Shown here piece by piece: positions 45,925 to 57,122 of a DNA stretch of 64,000 nucleotides. The stretch is from Phalacrocorax aristotelis (lineage: Eukaryota > Chordata > Aves > Suliformes > Phalacrocoracidae). The notes under the pieces were generated by a model, which was given only the letters and a program-made list of their open reading frames with translations, did not search any database and was not told the origin of the DNA. Both the position numbers and the translations under genes were made by a program. Every line of letters starts with the position of its first letter. The stretch's first letter is position 1. Location of the stretch: assembly GCF_949628215.1 (NCBI RefSeq), contig NC_134310.1, positions 14,459,401 through 14,523,400 on the forward strand, given 5' to 3'.

Positions 45925-46670
45925 GCATGGCTGGAGTAGCTGCAGTGTCTGTCGTGGGGGTTTTAGTGGCCGCAGTGCTTCTCACGGGGGTTGGAGTAGC
46001 TCCCTTCTCTTTCCCTTGGGGGTACTGAATAGTATTAAATAGGGCTCGATAGGCATAAGCCAGGCCCCAGCACATTGCAGTGATTTGTATCTCTCTGAAA
46101 TTGCCAGGGTGACAACATACTTCCTCCAAATGTTCTACTAATTTTTTCAGGATTCTGCACTTGTTCAGGGGTGAAGTCCCACACCACGGGGGGTGCCCAC
46201 CATCTTAGGCATTTGCCCATACTTTCCCACATACCCTGCCATGCATAGCTATCGAGCCTTGGGACAGATCTCTGGATTATATTTTTAACTTGCTTACTAA
46301 CCTTAGACAGATCTGATACCACCTGCCAAAGCAATATCAACAGATGTATCTTAACTACCCAAGGATGTTCAAGATACTGAAAAGTTGTTGTAATGAATGA
46401 GGAGACATTACAGAAGATGGTAGCTACGGTGCCATTCTGTATTTCCTCCATAAAAAACTTCTCAGAGGAGGAGGTATAATTGCTAATTGCCTCCATGAGG
46501 TGGTAGCTGTAGTACAGTAATGGCTTCCATGCAAGACCTAAATAACCGATAACAGTCAAGGCCAGTGTTTTAATAACAAGTCTCCTAGGCAAAACATCTC
46601 TAATCACTGCAGAGCACAGCAAACTGACAAAACCAACAGTGAGTTTTAACATGTACTTTACAATCAGCAT
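45925..46670 (-). pseudogene. gag: Truncated gag of LTR-A remnant
   Basis: Starts at the ATG complementary to 46668-46670 with the same hydrophobic N-terminus as the 25.5 kb copy (LKLTVGFVSLLCSAVI; LVIKTLALTVIGYLGLAW). NYTS and WDFTPEQVQNPEK are conserved. One extra A in an A-run near 46145 shifts the frame; the other frame continues through EVCCHPGNFREIQITAMCWG into one and a half linker repeats, where the element ends. Confidence 0.88.
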
Positions 46671-46751
46671 GGTAAAGACTGGACAAACTAATACTGAGAG
46701 CAGATGAATCAATGCTGTGACCAGCAACTGTTATTATCTCAAACCCTTCGT

Positions 46752-46769
46752 GCCCCACGTTGGGCGCCA
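46752..46769 (-). other. Primer-binding site, tRNA-Lys1,2
   Basis: On the minus strand it reads TGGCGCCCAACGTGGGGC, an exact match, 9 nt after the LTR end. Confidence 0.95.
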
Positions 46770-46778
46770 AAAATAGAC

Positions 46779-47395
46779 TGTCATGGTTCAGCCTCAGCTG
46801 GCAACTGAACACCACGCAGCCGCTCGCTAACTCCCCCCCCACCCCTGTGGGATGGGGAAGAGAATCGGATGAGCAAAAGAACTTGTGGGTTGAGATAAGC
46901 ACAGTCTAATGATTACAATAAAATGATAATGATAAATGATTATGAAAATAATTACAATAATGTTAATATAATAAAAGGGAAAAGGAAGGGAAAGGGAAAA
47001 AAGAAAAAAAAAAAAACCACGGAAACACGAACGATACAACCGCTCACCACCCGCCGACCGACGCTGCCCGTCCCCGAGCCGCAATTGCTTCCTCCTCCCC
47101 CGGCCAGCCCCTCCCAGGTCACATACTGGGCATGACGTTACATGATATGGAAGATCCCTTTGGTCAGTTTGAATCCGCTCTCTTAGCTGTGCCCCCTCCC
47201 CTCCCGGCTTCTTGTGCACCCAGCAGAGCATGGGAAGCTAGACATGTCCTTGACTAGTATAAGCGCTACCCAGCAACAGCCTAAACATCTGTGTGTTATC
47301 TCAACAGGTTTTTTTTTTCCATGCTAATTTCAAAGCACAGCACTATACCAGCTAGAGTGAAGAAAATTAACTCTATCCCAGCTAAAACCATGACA
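46779..47395 (-). repeat. 5' LTR-A
   Basis: A complete 617-bp LTR-A, very similar to the LTRs of the 25.5 kb provirus, including the CCAAAGGGATCTTCCATATC promoter segment found in that provirus's 3' LTR. Confidence 0.95.
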
Positions 47396-50300
47396 ACTGT
47401 CTGCCAGCATATAACATATACACCTGCATAGTAGAGTGCTAGAAAGCAGTGCATTCAATGTGATTTATTAGCTATGGTATCACAAAACTCTCTGTATCTG
47501 TATGTAGCTCTTGAATACTCTGCTTTGCACAACCATACTCCATTACCCAGTTACCTCACCTGTATAACACTACCTGGACAAAACCAGCAGAGTGAGAATG
47601 AAACAGGGCCACTGAAAAGAAACTATATACCTGGGTGTTTTAGTGAGTTTCCGCAGATCCTCTCACAACATCCAGATCTCACCTGGGATTCTGATTTTCT
47701 TCTCTTTTTTGTGTCTCATGTAACTGCTGTCTCCAGTTTCTCTCTCTTCTGGCTTTGTGCTGGATGATCTCCAGCCTGTTTTGCACATGAGAACACCTCA
47801 CTTTCCCCTTCACCGAGTAATTTTTCCCTTCCTGGAACTTTGCTAATAGGGTCTGAAAAAAAGCCATCTTGTCCCACAAGACTTACTTTCTTACTGCACA
47901 AAAAGGAAACAATTCCTTGCACTACTGAGCCAAAGAGTGGATCTCTGAGAGCTTGCATTAACCCAAGTCCAATAGATTGCTGGTCCTAAGCCAGGGCTGA
48001 GGAAATACCATTATGTAAAGACTGCTAATAATGGACCCAATCAAATTCAGCATCAACTCCATGATCATCACTGAAAGCTGGTGGTGGGTTTTTTTTTCCT
48101 TTTAATTAGAAAACTTTGGGATTTTTTAAGTACTGGGAAAATTAAAATGAACCAAAGAATATCCTTCACTTCATCCCATCACTGTCTTCACACACTTACA
48201 CCACTTCCAACACTTGACAATATCACCCATACCATGATTATCAATCTCCTTCCAATCCTCCTCCCAACCTCCTTTCTCACATAAATCATCTTGGTCTCAT
48301 TTCCATCACTTGAATAACGTTTCCCCTCTTCATCACATGTCCACCTTTATCTTGTCTTAGATAAAGTTTTTCAGAGCTTGGAATGTGACCTATTCTACAG
48401 TATGAATAAATGGCAATTTAAATTTGAAGTAACCACCTCAGTAACACACACACACACAAGATATTTAGTGTGGACACATACTGTGGAACAGGGAATTCCA
48501 AAGAGATCTAACCCTCTTAGTTTTGAAAGCCCTGTTAACCAAAGAAAAATTATTATAATGTTGTCATAAAAATGAAGACAATTGCCATAGTTGTGAAAGG
48601 AATTCCTCCTTTTCTTACTGTCACCTGTGCCTTCCCTATCCCTTCTACTCCATAGAAGGTCACACAGACTGAACAGCTTTTGATTTGGTTTTGCACTTAC
48701 ACATCTATTACACTAGCTTTATTGTATGCCACATGCATTATTCTCTTGGGAATTTAGACTGTCTTTATTAATTGCCCATTAGTAACAACAGATTATGTAG
48801 ATTAACAGTTTACAGAAAACAAACAGACAATTCCCATTAGTTTTTTTAAGCTTCCCTTTGAGTGTCATATTTAACTACTTCCTTGGAGAGTGGTCTTCAA
48901 AGTCTGGCCCATTTTGTTGATAAGAGTCTGCTACAACATACCAAGCATTCAACTGAGCAGAAAAGGAATTAATGGGACTGTGAACCTGCCTAATTTAGGC
49001 AGATGCTCCCTTCCTGTCTACTATTGCAGGACATTTTATTTTCTCTCCGCAAAATCTGATGAGCAAAAAAGAAGGTTCAGGACATGACATTTTCCAGGGT
49101 TATGCAGCTGTGTTAAATCTGTTAAACAGAAGATCCCTGTACCTCACCATAAATCAGTAAATACCGTACAATGGGCAAAAGATTTTTATAGCCATTGCTT
49201 TTACTTTGAGCTGTGAGTTTACAGCTTTTCAGCTTCAGGGAGGAGAGGTTTTGCTCCAAAGTCATTATTTTTCTGTCATTTTATGTGCCAAATATAAATG
49301 CTGGATGCTCCATTCCTATTTCAAGCTGCCATCGTGTACACTTTCTCTATTGCTGCAGCTGAAAAAAAAGAATGCTTTTAATCCACTACCACTTATAGAG
49401 TTAGAGAGATGCTGAGTGAATATCACTTGTTGACCTTTCATGTGCTCTTTGGTCACATGCAAAATAATGAAGCCCCACCATACACTGCTTTCCCCAGCAA
49501 AGCCAGCTCACCACATTTCTTGATGGCTTTGTTCTCAGAGCAGAGGAATTCCTTTTTACCATTTTTAACTGTTCTAGATTTACCTAGAAGAAGTGGTATG
49601 GCCATGTGGTTTGCACACATACTGTAACTTTTCTCTCTTCACCTGCTAGATTTAGCATGGGAGAGGCTGATGTTCTCTGTGTGGCCAGTGCAGTCCAAGA
49701 TTAACACATGGCCAGATGAATACTTTACAGGATAACATCCCTGAATAGATTAGGGAACCTTCCACAGAATCATAGAATAATTCGGGCCGGAAGGGACCTC
49801 TGGAGGTCACCTAGTCCATCCCTCTGCTCCAAGCAGGGACACCTTCAAATGTAGATCAAATTTCTTAGGGTGTTTCAACATCAAAATGGGCTGCTCTCTG
49901 ACAGTACGCAATAGTGACACTTCCCAGAACAATAACCATATATAGCAACTTTCCAGTAAATCAGCTACAGAACAAATAAATAGGTTTCATTCCAGCCACC
50001 GCACCTTCACTTCCATGACAGAGGATACTTTAAACTTCACTAAACATGCATCTTCCCTTCATGCCTACAGAACAGGAGTAACCAGCTTAATTGGATAGTA
50101 GTTATAGACACTCAAAGGCTAAAAAGTTTGGTGCCTTAAAGTTACAGAATAGTCACACATTACTATCCCATCTGCAACGTGCCCAAGTCACCTTCAGTTT
50201 GTCCCATCCCTGGGACATCCAACTAACCTTTCCTTTCTGCAGCCAAATAACAATTTGTATCAATGTATAATACAGCATTAACTAAATCAACCCAAGACAT

Positions 50301-50560
50301 TTTCTGTTGCAGTTTTTTTGCATATATAATACAAAAGCAAAAGCCTATTAGAAAGCAAATATATTTGGCAATGTCTGCAGCATCTGAGGCCTCAGGCACA
50401 GATAAGTGCCTTGTTGATATAGCTGTGATTCCCTTGGGTTGAGTCATTCTGGAGGCTGGCAGTAGCATATCTTCAACAAAACCTAGAAGGCTTCCACAAC
50501 CATGCAGCATTTCCAGTTGCTTCCTTACAGAACTCTTTCCACATCTCTACCATATAAGAC
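47396..50560. other. Unique DNA with one short CR1 tail
   Basis: A 3.1-kb stretch with no gene recognised apart from a small CR1 fragment at 49766-49858. A short (CA)n run lies near 48448-48459. Confidence 0.5.
49766..49858 (-). mobile_element. CR1 3' end fragment
   Basis: The plus-strand reading starts AGAATCATAGAATAATTCGG and continues with GGAAGGGACCTCTGGAGGTC and CCCTCTGCTCCAAGCAGGGA, the classic CR1 3' terminus. Only about 90 bp remain. Confidence 0.88.
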
Positions 50561-51136
50561 TGTCCTGGTTTCAGCTGGGATAGAGTTAAATTTCTTCATA
50601 GTAGCTAGTATGGGACTATGTTTCAGAGTTTTGCTGGAAACAGTGGTGATAATGTGGAGATGTTTCAGTTGTTGCTAAGTAGCGCTTACACTGGTCAAGA
50701 ACTTTTTCAGCTCCCCGTGCTCTGCCGGGTGCACAAGAAACTGGGAGGGGACACAGCCAGGACAGCTGACCCAAACTGACCAATGGGATATTCCATACCA
50801 TATGACATCATGCTCAGTATATAAAGCTGGGGGAAGAAGAAGGGAGGGGGACATTGGGAGTGATGGCGTTTGTCTTCCCAAGTAACTGTTATGCATGATG
50901 GAGCCCTGCTTTCCTGGAGACGGCTGAGCAACTGCCTGCCCATGGGAAGTAGTGAATGAATTCCTTGTTTTGCTTTGCTTCCACGTGCAGCTTTTGCTTT
51001 ACCTATTAAACTGTCTTTATCTCAACCCATGAGTTGCCTCACTTTTACTCTACCGAGTCTCTCCCCCGTCCCACCGGGGGGGAGCGAGTGAGCAGCTGTG
51101 TGGTGCTTGGTTGCTGACTGGGGCTAAACCACGACA
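50561..51136 (+). repeat. Solo LTR-C, TSD AAGAC
   Basis: A complete 576-bp LTR-C from TGTCCTGGTTTCAGCTGGG to GGGGCTAAACCACGACA with AAGAC at 50556-50560 and 51137-51141. It has CCAATGGG, the CRE-like TGACATCA, the TATA box TATATAAAG at about 50818-50826, ATTAAA near 51006, and the CCCCCGTCCCACCGGGGG hairpin. Confidence 0.96.
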
Positions 51137-51141
51137 AAGAC

Positions 51142-54089
51142 AATTCAAACAGCTGCCAATCTAAACAGATTTGGGATTAAGTGAAAAACAAACAGGGAAA
51201 ATGCAGAAAAAAAAAATTAATAAAATCATCACAATGGTAGGAGAGAGTGATATATTTAGAAAAGAGGTTCAAAGGAAAATCTTTTCCTCATAAAGTCATA
51301 CTCTCTGTTCGGGGATTGTTTTGCTTTTTTATTGTTGTTGTTGGACAGGAGAGGAGGAGATGTTGCATTGTCCAAACGGGAGGAAAGATGCAAAATCAAA
51401 GTTGGTTTGATTTTCAGGTTTCCAGCACTGCAGATTATAAAGGTTTGTCCTTTAGTTCCAAACAGCAGATTTCACTGGGAAAAAAAATTTACAGAAATTT
51501 AGATATTTCTTTCCCCAGTCTTCATAGAAAGCTTAGAAGATATTTTTGTGTGTGTGAAAATAAACCTGGAAGAAGCTTAAGTCAGGATGATGACTTGAAA
51601 GAAGAGAAATGCCAGACCAGGTACCACTTGTATTATTAATGGTAAAATTAGGATTTGTTCCCTTTAAATTGTCCTACTAGTGTTACTCTTGTTAGTACCA
51701 CAGTACAAGGGGTTTTATACAAAGCAGCACATGGTGTTCACTAAATCCATGCATAAAACCAAGATGAGAGACACTTGCATCCTAATTCCGCTTTTATTTC
51801 CACTTTTATTATTCTCAATAAAATGGAGTCTTTGAAAACCATAAAGGATCAGTGATGCTAACAAACACATCTTCCAGCTGTTTTAGACATAATGACTGTA
51901 TGACTAATGCACAGGTAAAGCAGTTAGAAAACTGAAAGCAGTTTAATTATGTATGGACTAGTGATGGACAATACCATGCCAAACTCATACCAAAAAAGGC
52001 ATCACAACATCACTGAATGTCTGGGAGGAGTGAGGCCATCTGCACAGTCTCCTGCAAGCAAGGCAGGAGTCTGTCCATGCCCCTTTTCCCCCATGAGACC
52101 AAGATCATTTAGGGACTCTACACAGCAACAGGGACTGCAGCACAAGGAAGTGTGATATTTTCCCTTGATCTCAAAGATGTGGAATCACCTCAAAAAACCT
52201 TTTCTGTTCCCAGGATACTCTGACCCTACAGTTCTCCCCTTGCATAGCAGTTTTGCACTAGGGCTTTGCTGGGCAAAGAGAGGATCTTCCTCCAGAACAG
52301 AAGCTGGCAAGCAGGCAGGCAGGGAGGGCAGCTCATGTGAGGCAAGGGATGGGGAGGGCAGAGGACAACAGAAAGCCAGGCCATGCCAGGCTACACAGGG
52401 CAGCCCAAAGTAGGAGTCAAAGAAGCATCCAGGATAATATCAGCAGCTCAGCAGTTTGATATCGTTGATCGCACATGCTATTTGGATCACAGTACTCCAG
52501 TGGTATTGGTAAATCAACCACTACAAAGAAACTCTCCAAGCAGCATGGAGGATTTAGACACAGAGCTCCCATGAACTTCAGTGAGAGTGATGCATCTGTC
52601 TCCTGCGGTAGCTTTGAAGCTCTCGGCCAAAAGTATTCTTAGCCCTAATGTCATGCATATCCCCAAAGAGACAAAAAAAGAAGGTGCGAGTATGTGAGAC
52701 TGAGAGCGGATGTGGTTGAGGAAGTAAGAGACCAAGCAGAGCCTGATCTGGGGAACCTGCAGACACAGATCACATCCCTCAAGCTTTATGTTATCAAGAC
52801 TTATTTGGAGGTAAAGGACAGGCTTTTTTCTCTTAGCAAAATGAGGGAGCCAGTCTGGTGTGCTTGGCTGCTGACACTGAGCTGCTTTCAGTGGCATTCC
52901 CAGCTCAAAGTTAGCTCAGGTATCTCTACCTGACCCTGTGGACACAGAAAACAGAAGAAGCAGGGCAGACAAAAATGGCACAACAAAGATACAAAGGGGA
53001 GAAAGCTTTGCAAGAGCTGAATTTGCAAATATTCCAAACCAACTCTCTTCTCTATGTATTAATTGTTTGTATTTTCCCAGCAAGTGCTTGGATGTGAAAA
53101 GGGAAAAAACCAGCTCCTAGACAGGTGAAAATAACCTCTTTCCATCAGTACAGCTCAGTATCAATGCATCCCCTTGCTTCCCACTGGACACACAGGTTTT
53201 TACTCTGACCTGGTGCACAAGGTTAAATTTCCTTCCCCAACTGCACCTGCCTTCTTTACTTTGAGTATGGTCTCTTGCTTTGCCACAACACTGATATCAT
53301 CTCTGACTTCTAGTTCAGGTCTAGAAAGGGGTGGCTAGAGCACATTAATAATAAACAGCGTGTCTCAGACTCCCCTGAAACCTTGAATTACTTATTCATT
53401 GGGATAAAAAAATATGCATGGAAAAATGTGCTCTACAAAGACTTGTTGGCACAACTGTATGTGACTGCCTTCCCATCCTTGCAGAGCTGAACCGAGCAGT
53501 CAGAGCTCTCTCTGCTGAATAGGTGATACACAGGGAGCAGCTCCTGAACTTTGGAACAACCTTCTGTGCCTAGTAAAGGCTTTTCTTGGAGAGGAGGCAA
53601 GAATTACAGTATTTTAGATGCAGTTTATGTAGACTCTAGAAATAAAAAAAAAGTCTGAAAGTTTGGTAAAAAGTCAAGGTCAGTAATCTTATATGCTGAA
53701 AAATTAATTAAGTTCTTATCTTCATTGTATCTCTAAGGGCAGAATGCCAGTCTATAGCTTGAACTCAGTTGAGCAAAGATGTTGCTACTGTATATCCTTT
53801 ATTTGCTGCAACACCCCTTGGAGCTTGATAGTTCAAAACTATATTTTGATGTTGGAGCTGTATTTTCACAAATCCTGGAAGTTAAATAACTCTTGGAATA
53901 ACAGAGGAGATAATAGATTGCCAGCTAGAGTTGATATTTGTTTTCATTATTTCTTCCTATAAATAGGTATGATCTTTTTTTCTGGAATATAGTCTCATAT
54001 AGAGCAATGCCTTTCCCTCATATGGCATCAAGATGCACAAAGCAAGCTTAAAATTTTCCCTACTCCTCCTCCCTTCAAAGCTATTAATA
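51142..54089. other. Unique DNA, no gene recognised
   Basis: A 2.9-kb stretch. Open stretches at 52165-52413, 52383-52574 and 52694-52933 are short and motif-free; the last (QAEPDLGNLQTQITSLKLYV) has a coiled-coil look but no supporting splice acceptor. Confidence 0.45.
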
Positions 54090-54541
54090 GAATAGGATAG
54101 ATTTCAGTTGGAAGGGACTTACAATGATGATCTAGTCCAACTGCCCGATCACTTCAGGGCTGATCAAAAGTTAAAGCATGTTATTAAGGGCACTGTCCAA
54201 ATGCTTCTTAAACACTGACAGGCATGGGGCATCGACTACCTCTTTAGGAAGCCTGTTCCAGTGTTTGACCACCTTCTTGGTAAAGAAATGCTTCCTAATG
54301 TCAAGTTTGAACCTCCCCCTGACACAGCTTTGAACCATTCCCACACATCCTGTCACTGGATGCCAGGGAGAAGAGATCAGCACCTCCCTCTCCACTCCCC
54401 CTCCTCAGGAAGCTGTAGAGAGCAATGAGGTCACCCCTCAGCCTCCTTTTCTCCAAGCTAGACAAGGCCAGAGTCCTCAGCCACTCCTCATAGGACATGC
54501 CTTCCAGCCCTTTCACCAGCTTTGCTGCCCTTTGTACAAAG
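54090..54541 (-). mobile_element. CR1 fragment (3' part)
   Basis: The plus-strand reading begins with the CR1 terminus (GGATAGATTTCAGTTGGAAGG) and the minus strand codes for [21 protein letters not shown] and KKVVKHWNRLPKEVVDAPCL. It is 5'-truncated near 54541. Confidence 0.9.
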
Positions 54542-54682
54542 CCAAAACTAACTGACCAGAGGAAAGCTTAATGGCCATGGAGGGAGTCCTACAATATTGT
54601 TTCATTTATATTAGAAAATAATCCTTGCTGTAGCCATGGAGTTTTCAGGCTGTGCTCCACAAACGTGGGTAGTCCTGTGTGG

Positions 54683-55164
54683 TGTGCTGGTTTTGGCTGA
54701 GAAGGGGTTAATTCTCCTCACTGTGGGGGTCGGCTACCTTTCCAGCTTCCCGCGCTCTGCCGCGTGGCGGGGGGGGGGGCTGGGAGGGGCAGGGCCATGG
54801 TGGGGGCGGCTGACCCCGACTGGCCAATGGCAGGTTCATTCCATACCATGTGACACCATGACCAGTATATTAAGGGGGGGGGGAGGGTGCGGCTCGGGAG
54901 CGGTGTGGTGTCGGGTTGGTGAGCGGCTGCATCGCGTGCGGTTTGTTTCGGCGGTTCGTTCCCCCTCGCCCCTCCCCTGGGGCTTTGCGCCTCTCGTGGT
55001 TCTCCATTGCATTGCGTTTCTACTGTTGTTTCTTTTAATTTTAATTATTAAACTGTTTTTATCCCAACCCACGAGCGTTACCCTTCTGATTCTCTTCCCC
55101 CATCTACCGGTGGGGGAGGGAGCGAGCGACTGTGTGGGGCTGAGCTACCGGCTAATCCACGAAA
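54683..55164 (+). repeat. 5' LTR-B
   Basis: Starts TGTGCTGGTTTTGGCTGAG; the end reads CTAATCCACGAAA, where the terminal ACA has become AAA. Promoter segment CTGGCCAATGG, CATTCCATACC and TATATTAAG; ATTAAA; then the CCCCCA/TGGGGG hairpin. Differences from the 3' LTR include GTGGGGGTCGG against GTGGGGGTGGG. Confidence 0.94.
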
Positions 55165-55171
55165 GTATTTT

Positions 55172-55189
55172 TGGCACCCAATGTGGGGC
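55172..55189 (+). other. Primer-binding site, tRNA-Lys1,2 type
   Basis: TGGCACCCAATGTGGGGC differs from the perfect site at two positions, both G-to-A or C-to-T changes at CpG. It shows that LTR-B elements used the same primer as LTR-A. Confidence 0.9.
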
Positions 55190-55232
55190 TCAAGGGTTGG
55201 AGATAATAACAGCTGCTGGTCATAGCACCATA

Positions 55233-57098
55233 TTGTCCTTTTTGCGGTTGGTGTTAAAGATTGGTGTTTGTTTGTTTAGTCTGCTGTGTTCTGCTGTGAT
55301 TAGCAACATTTTGCCCACAAGATTTGTTATACAAACACTTGTTTTCAGCTTTATCTGGTATTTGGGGTTTTTGCTGAAACCATTACTGTACTTTGGATGC
55401 CAACTTGTTGAGGCAATTAGCAATTATACCTCCTCCTCAGAGAGATTTTACATGGAGGAAATACAGAATAGTACCTTTGCAACTTTCTTCTATGATGTCT
55501 CTGCCTCTATTACAACCACCTTTTTGTATCTTGAACATCCTTGGGTAGTTAAAATATACTTATTGTTAGTTTTTGGGCATGTTGTTTTGGTTTTGACTAA
55601 GCAACTTTAAAATATCACCCAGAGATCTGCCCCAAGGCTTGATAGTGACGAGTGGCAGGGCATGTGGGATAGCATGGGCAAATACCTAGGGCAGTGGGCA
55701 CCCCCAGTGTTTTGGAGTTTCACCCCTGAACAAGTGCAGAATCCTGAAAAACTAGTAGAATATTTGGAGAAAGTATATTGTTACGCTGGGAACTCCAGGG
55801 AGACACAGATAACTGCAATGTCCTGGGGCCTGGCCCATGCATACCGAGCCCTGCTCAACAGTATTCAGGGCTCCCAAAGGGAATAGAATGTCTCTGGATT
55901 GAAAGGCAAAGTGACTGGCAGTGTAGTCACTCCGGCCCTGATGACAGGCACTGCAGCCACACAAACGCCCATGACAAGTACTGGAGCTGGCTCAGAAAAT
56001 AAACCCGTACCAGTATCAGTTGCCCCCATACACAAGATGAACTACTGGAAGCGGATGTCAACTCGTCTAGAAGGGGATCATGACAAAGCAGGGCCGTCAC
56101 GGGGAGAGGAGGAAGAAGTCATAAATGAAATAGAGACCACCCGATTCCTGTCCTTGAGCGAGTTGCGAGATATGCGAAAAGATTATAGCCGTCATTCAGG
56201 TGAGCACATTGTCACCTGGCTGCTCCGATGCTGGGATAATGGGGTCAGTAGCCTGGAACTAGAGGGAAAAGAAGCCAAACAACTGGGATCCCTTTCTGGG
56301 GAAGGGGGCGTTCACAAAGCAATTGGGAAAAACCCACAAGCCCTCAGCCTCTGGAGGCAACTCCTGTCCAGAGTGAAGGAAAGGTATCCCTTTAAAGAAG
56401 ATGTTACATATCGCCCAGGAAAATGGACAACTATGGAGAAAGGCATCCAGTATCTGAGGGAAATATCTGTGTTTGAGGTGATTTATCGTGTCCTGGACAA
56501 TCAACAGTCATCCAAAGATCCAGATGAAGCCGAGTGCAAACGACCCATGTGGCGGAAGTTTGTACGGAGCGCATCATCTTCGCATGCAAACTCATTGGCA
56601 GTAATGTCCTGGAAAGATGACGAGACACCAACGGTGGCTGAGGTGATTGACAGACTCTGGGATTACAAAACAAATCTCTCTTCCTTGTTCGTCTCTGCTG
56701 TGGAGAAACTATCCCAAGAGGTCCAGCAACTCAAAGAACATATGTCCTTCTCCCCACCTCTACAGAGTAGTGTCTCAACTGTTAGGAATAAGCGTCCTTT
56801 GGCTCAAAGGAGGGGATACACACCACGGGCCACCCTATGGTTCTACCTGCGTGACCACGGAGAGGACATGATGAGGTGGGATGGCAAACCTACGTCGACC
56901 CTACAGGCACGAGTGCGTGAACTGCAAGGAAGAACAGTCACTCAGGGAGGCTCTTCCAGGAAAGCTGCTGCTCCAGTTTCCAGCGAGCAAGTCCCCAGAC
57001 AGAGGAGTAGAAGCCCTGATTTTATTTCTAAGCGTAATAGAGGGACTCCTGATTCACATTTACAGGAAGTGAGTTGTGACTGCCATGATCAAGACTAG
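55233..57098 (+). pseudogene. gag: gag of LTR-B provirus
   Basis: Same architecture as LTR-A Gag: hydrophobic N-terminal segments (LKIGVCLFSLLCSAVI; FVIQTLVFSFIWYLGFLL; VVKIYLLLVFGHVVLVL), a NYTS sequon, WAPPVFWSFTPEQVQNPEKL, a short linker without the expanded repeats, and the capsid-like LSLSELRDMRKDYSRHSGEH block. A coiled-coil-like segment (LFVSAVEKLSQEVQQLKEHM) and a basic end with RQRSRSPD follow. The LTR-A ATG aligns to a non-ATG codon. A one-base insertion near 55605 and a TAG near 55884 break the first half; 55899-57098 is open for 399 codons to the family UAG. Confidence 0.9.
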
Positions 57099-57122
57099 AG
57101 GGGCCCTGCCTCCAGCCAGGTG
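57096..57122 (+). promoter_or_regulatory. Gag-pro UAG with downstream hairpin (readthrough signal?)
   Basis: TAG at 57096-57098 separates gag from pro-pol in the same frame. The CCTCCA-GCCAGG-TGGAGG hairpin starts 10 nt downstream. This copy has the cleanest gag C-terminus, so the in-frame relation is seen directly. Confidence 0.7.

Larger units (their letters stand above)
45925..47395 (-). mobile_element. 5' remnant of an LTR-A provirus
   Basis: On the minus strand this contains a complete 5' LTR (47395-46779), a perfect tRNA-Lys1,2 PBS and the first 250 or so codons of gag. It breaks off in the gag linker repeat near 45925 in unrelated DNA; the rest of the provirus, including the 3' LTR, is deleted. 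The sequence after the LTR (ACTGT at 47396) is not repeated at the truncated end. Confidence 0.92.

Noticed and set aside
52694..52933. Coiled-coil-like peptide as a host exon
   Set aside because: There is a GTAAAG donor-like site, but no polypyrimidine acceptor and no partner exons.
54636..55610. 324-codon frame through LTR-B into gag as a long leader-Gag fusion
   Set aside because: The part over the LTR encodes low-complexity sequence and is not open in the other B or A copies; its length is accidental.
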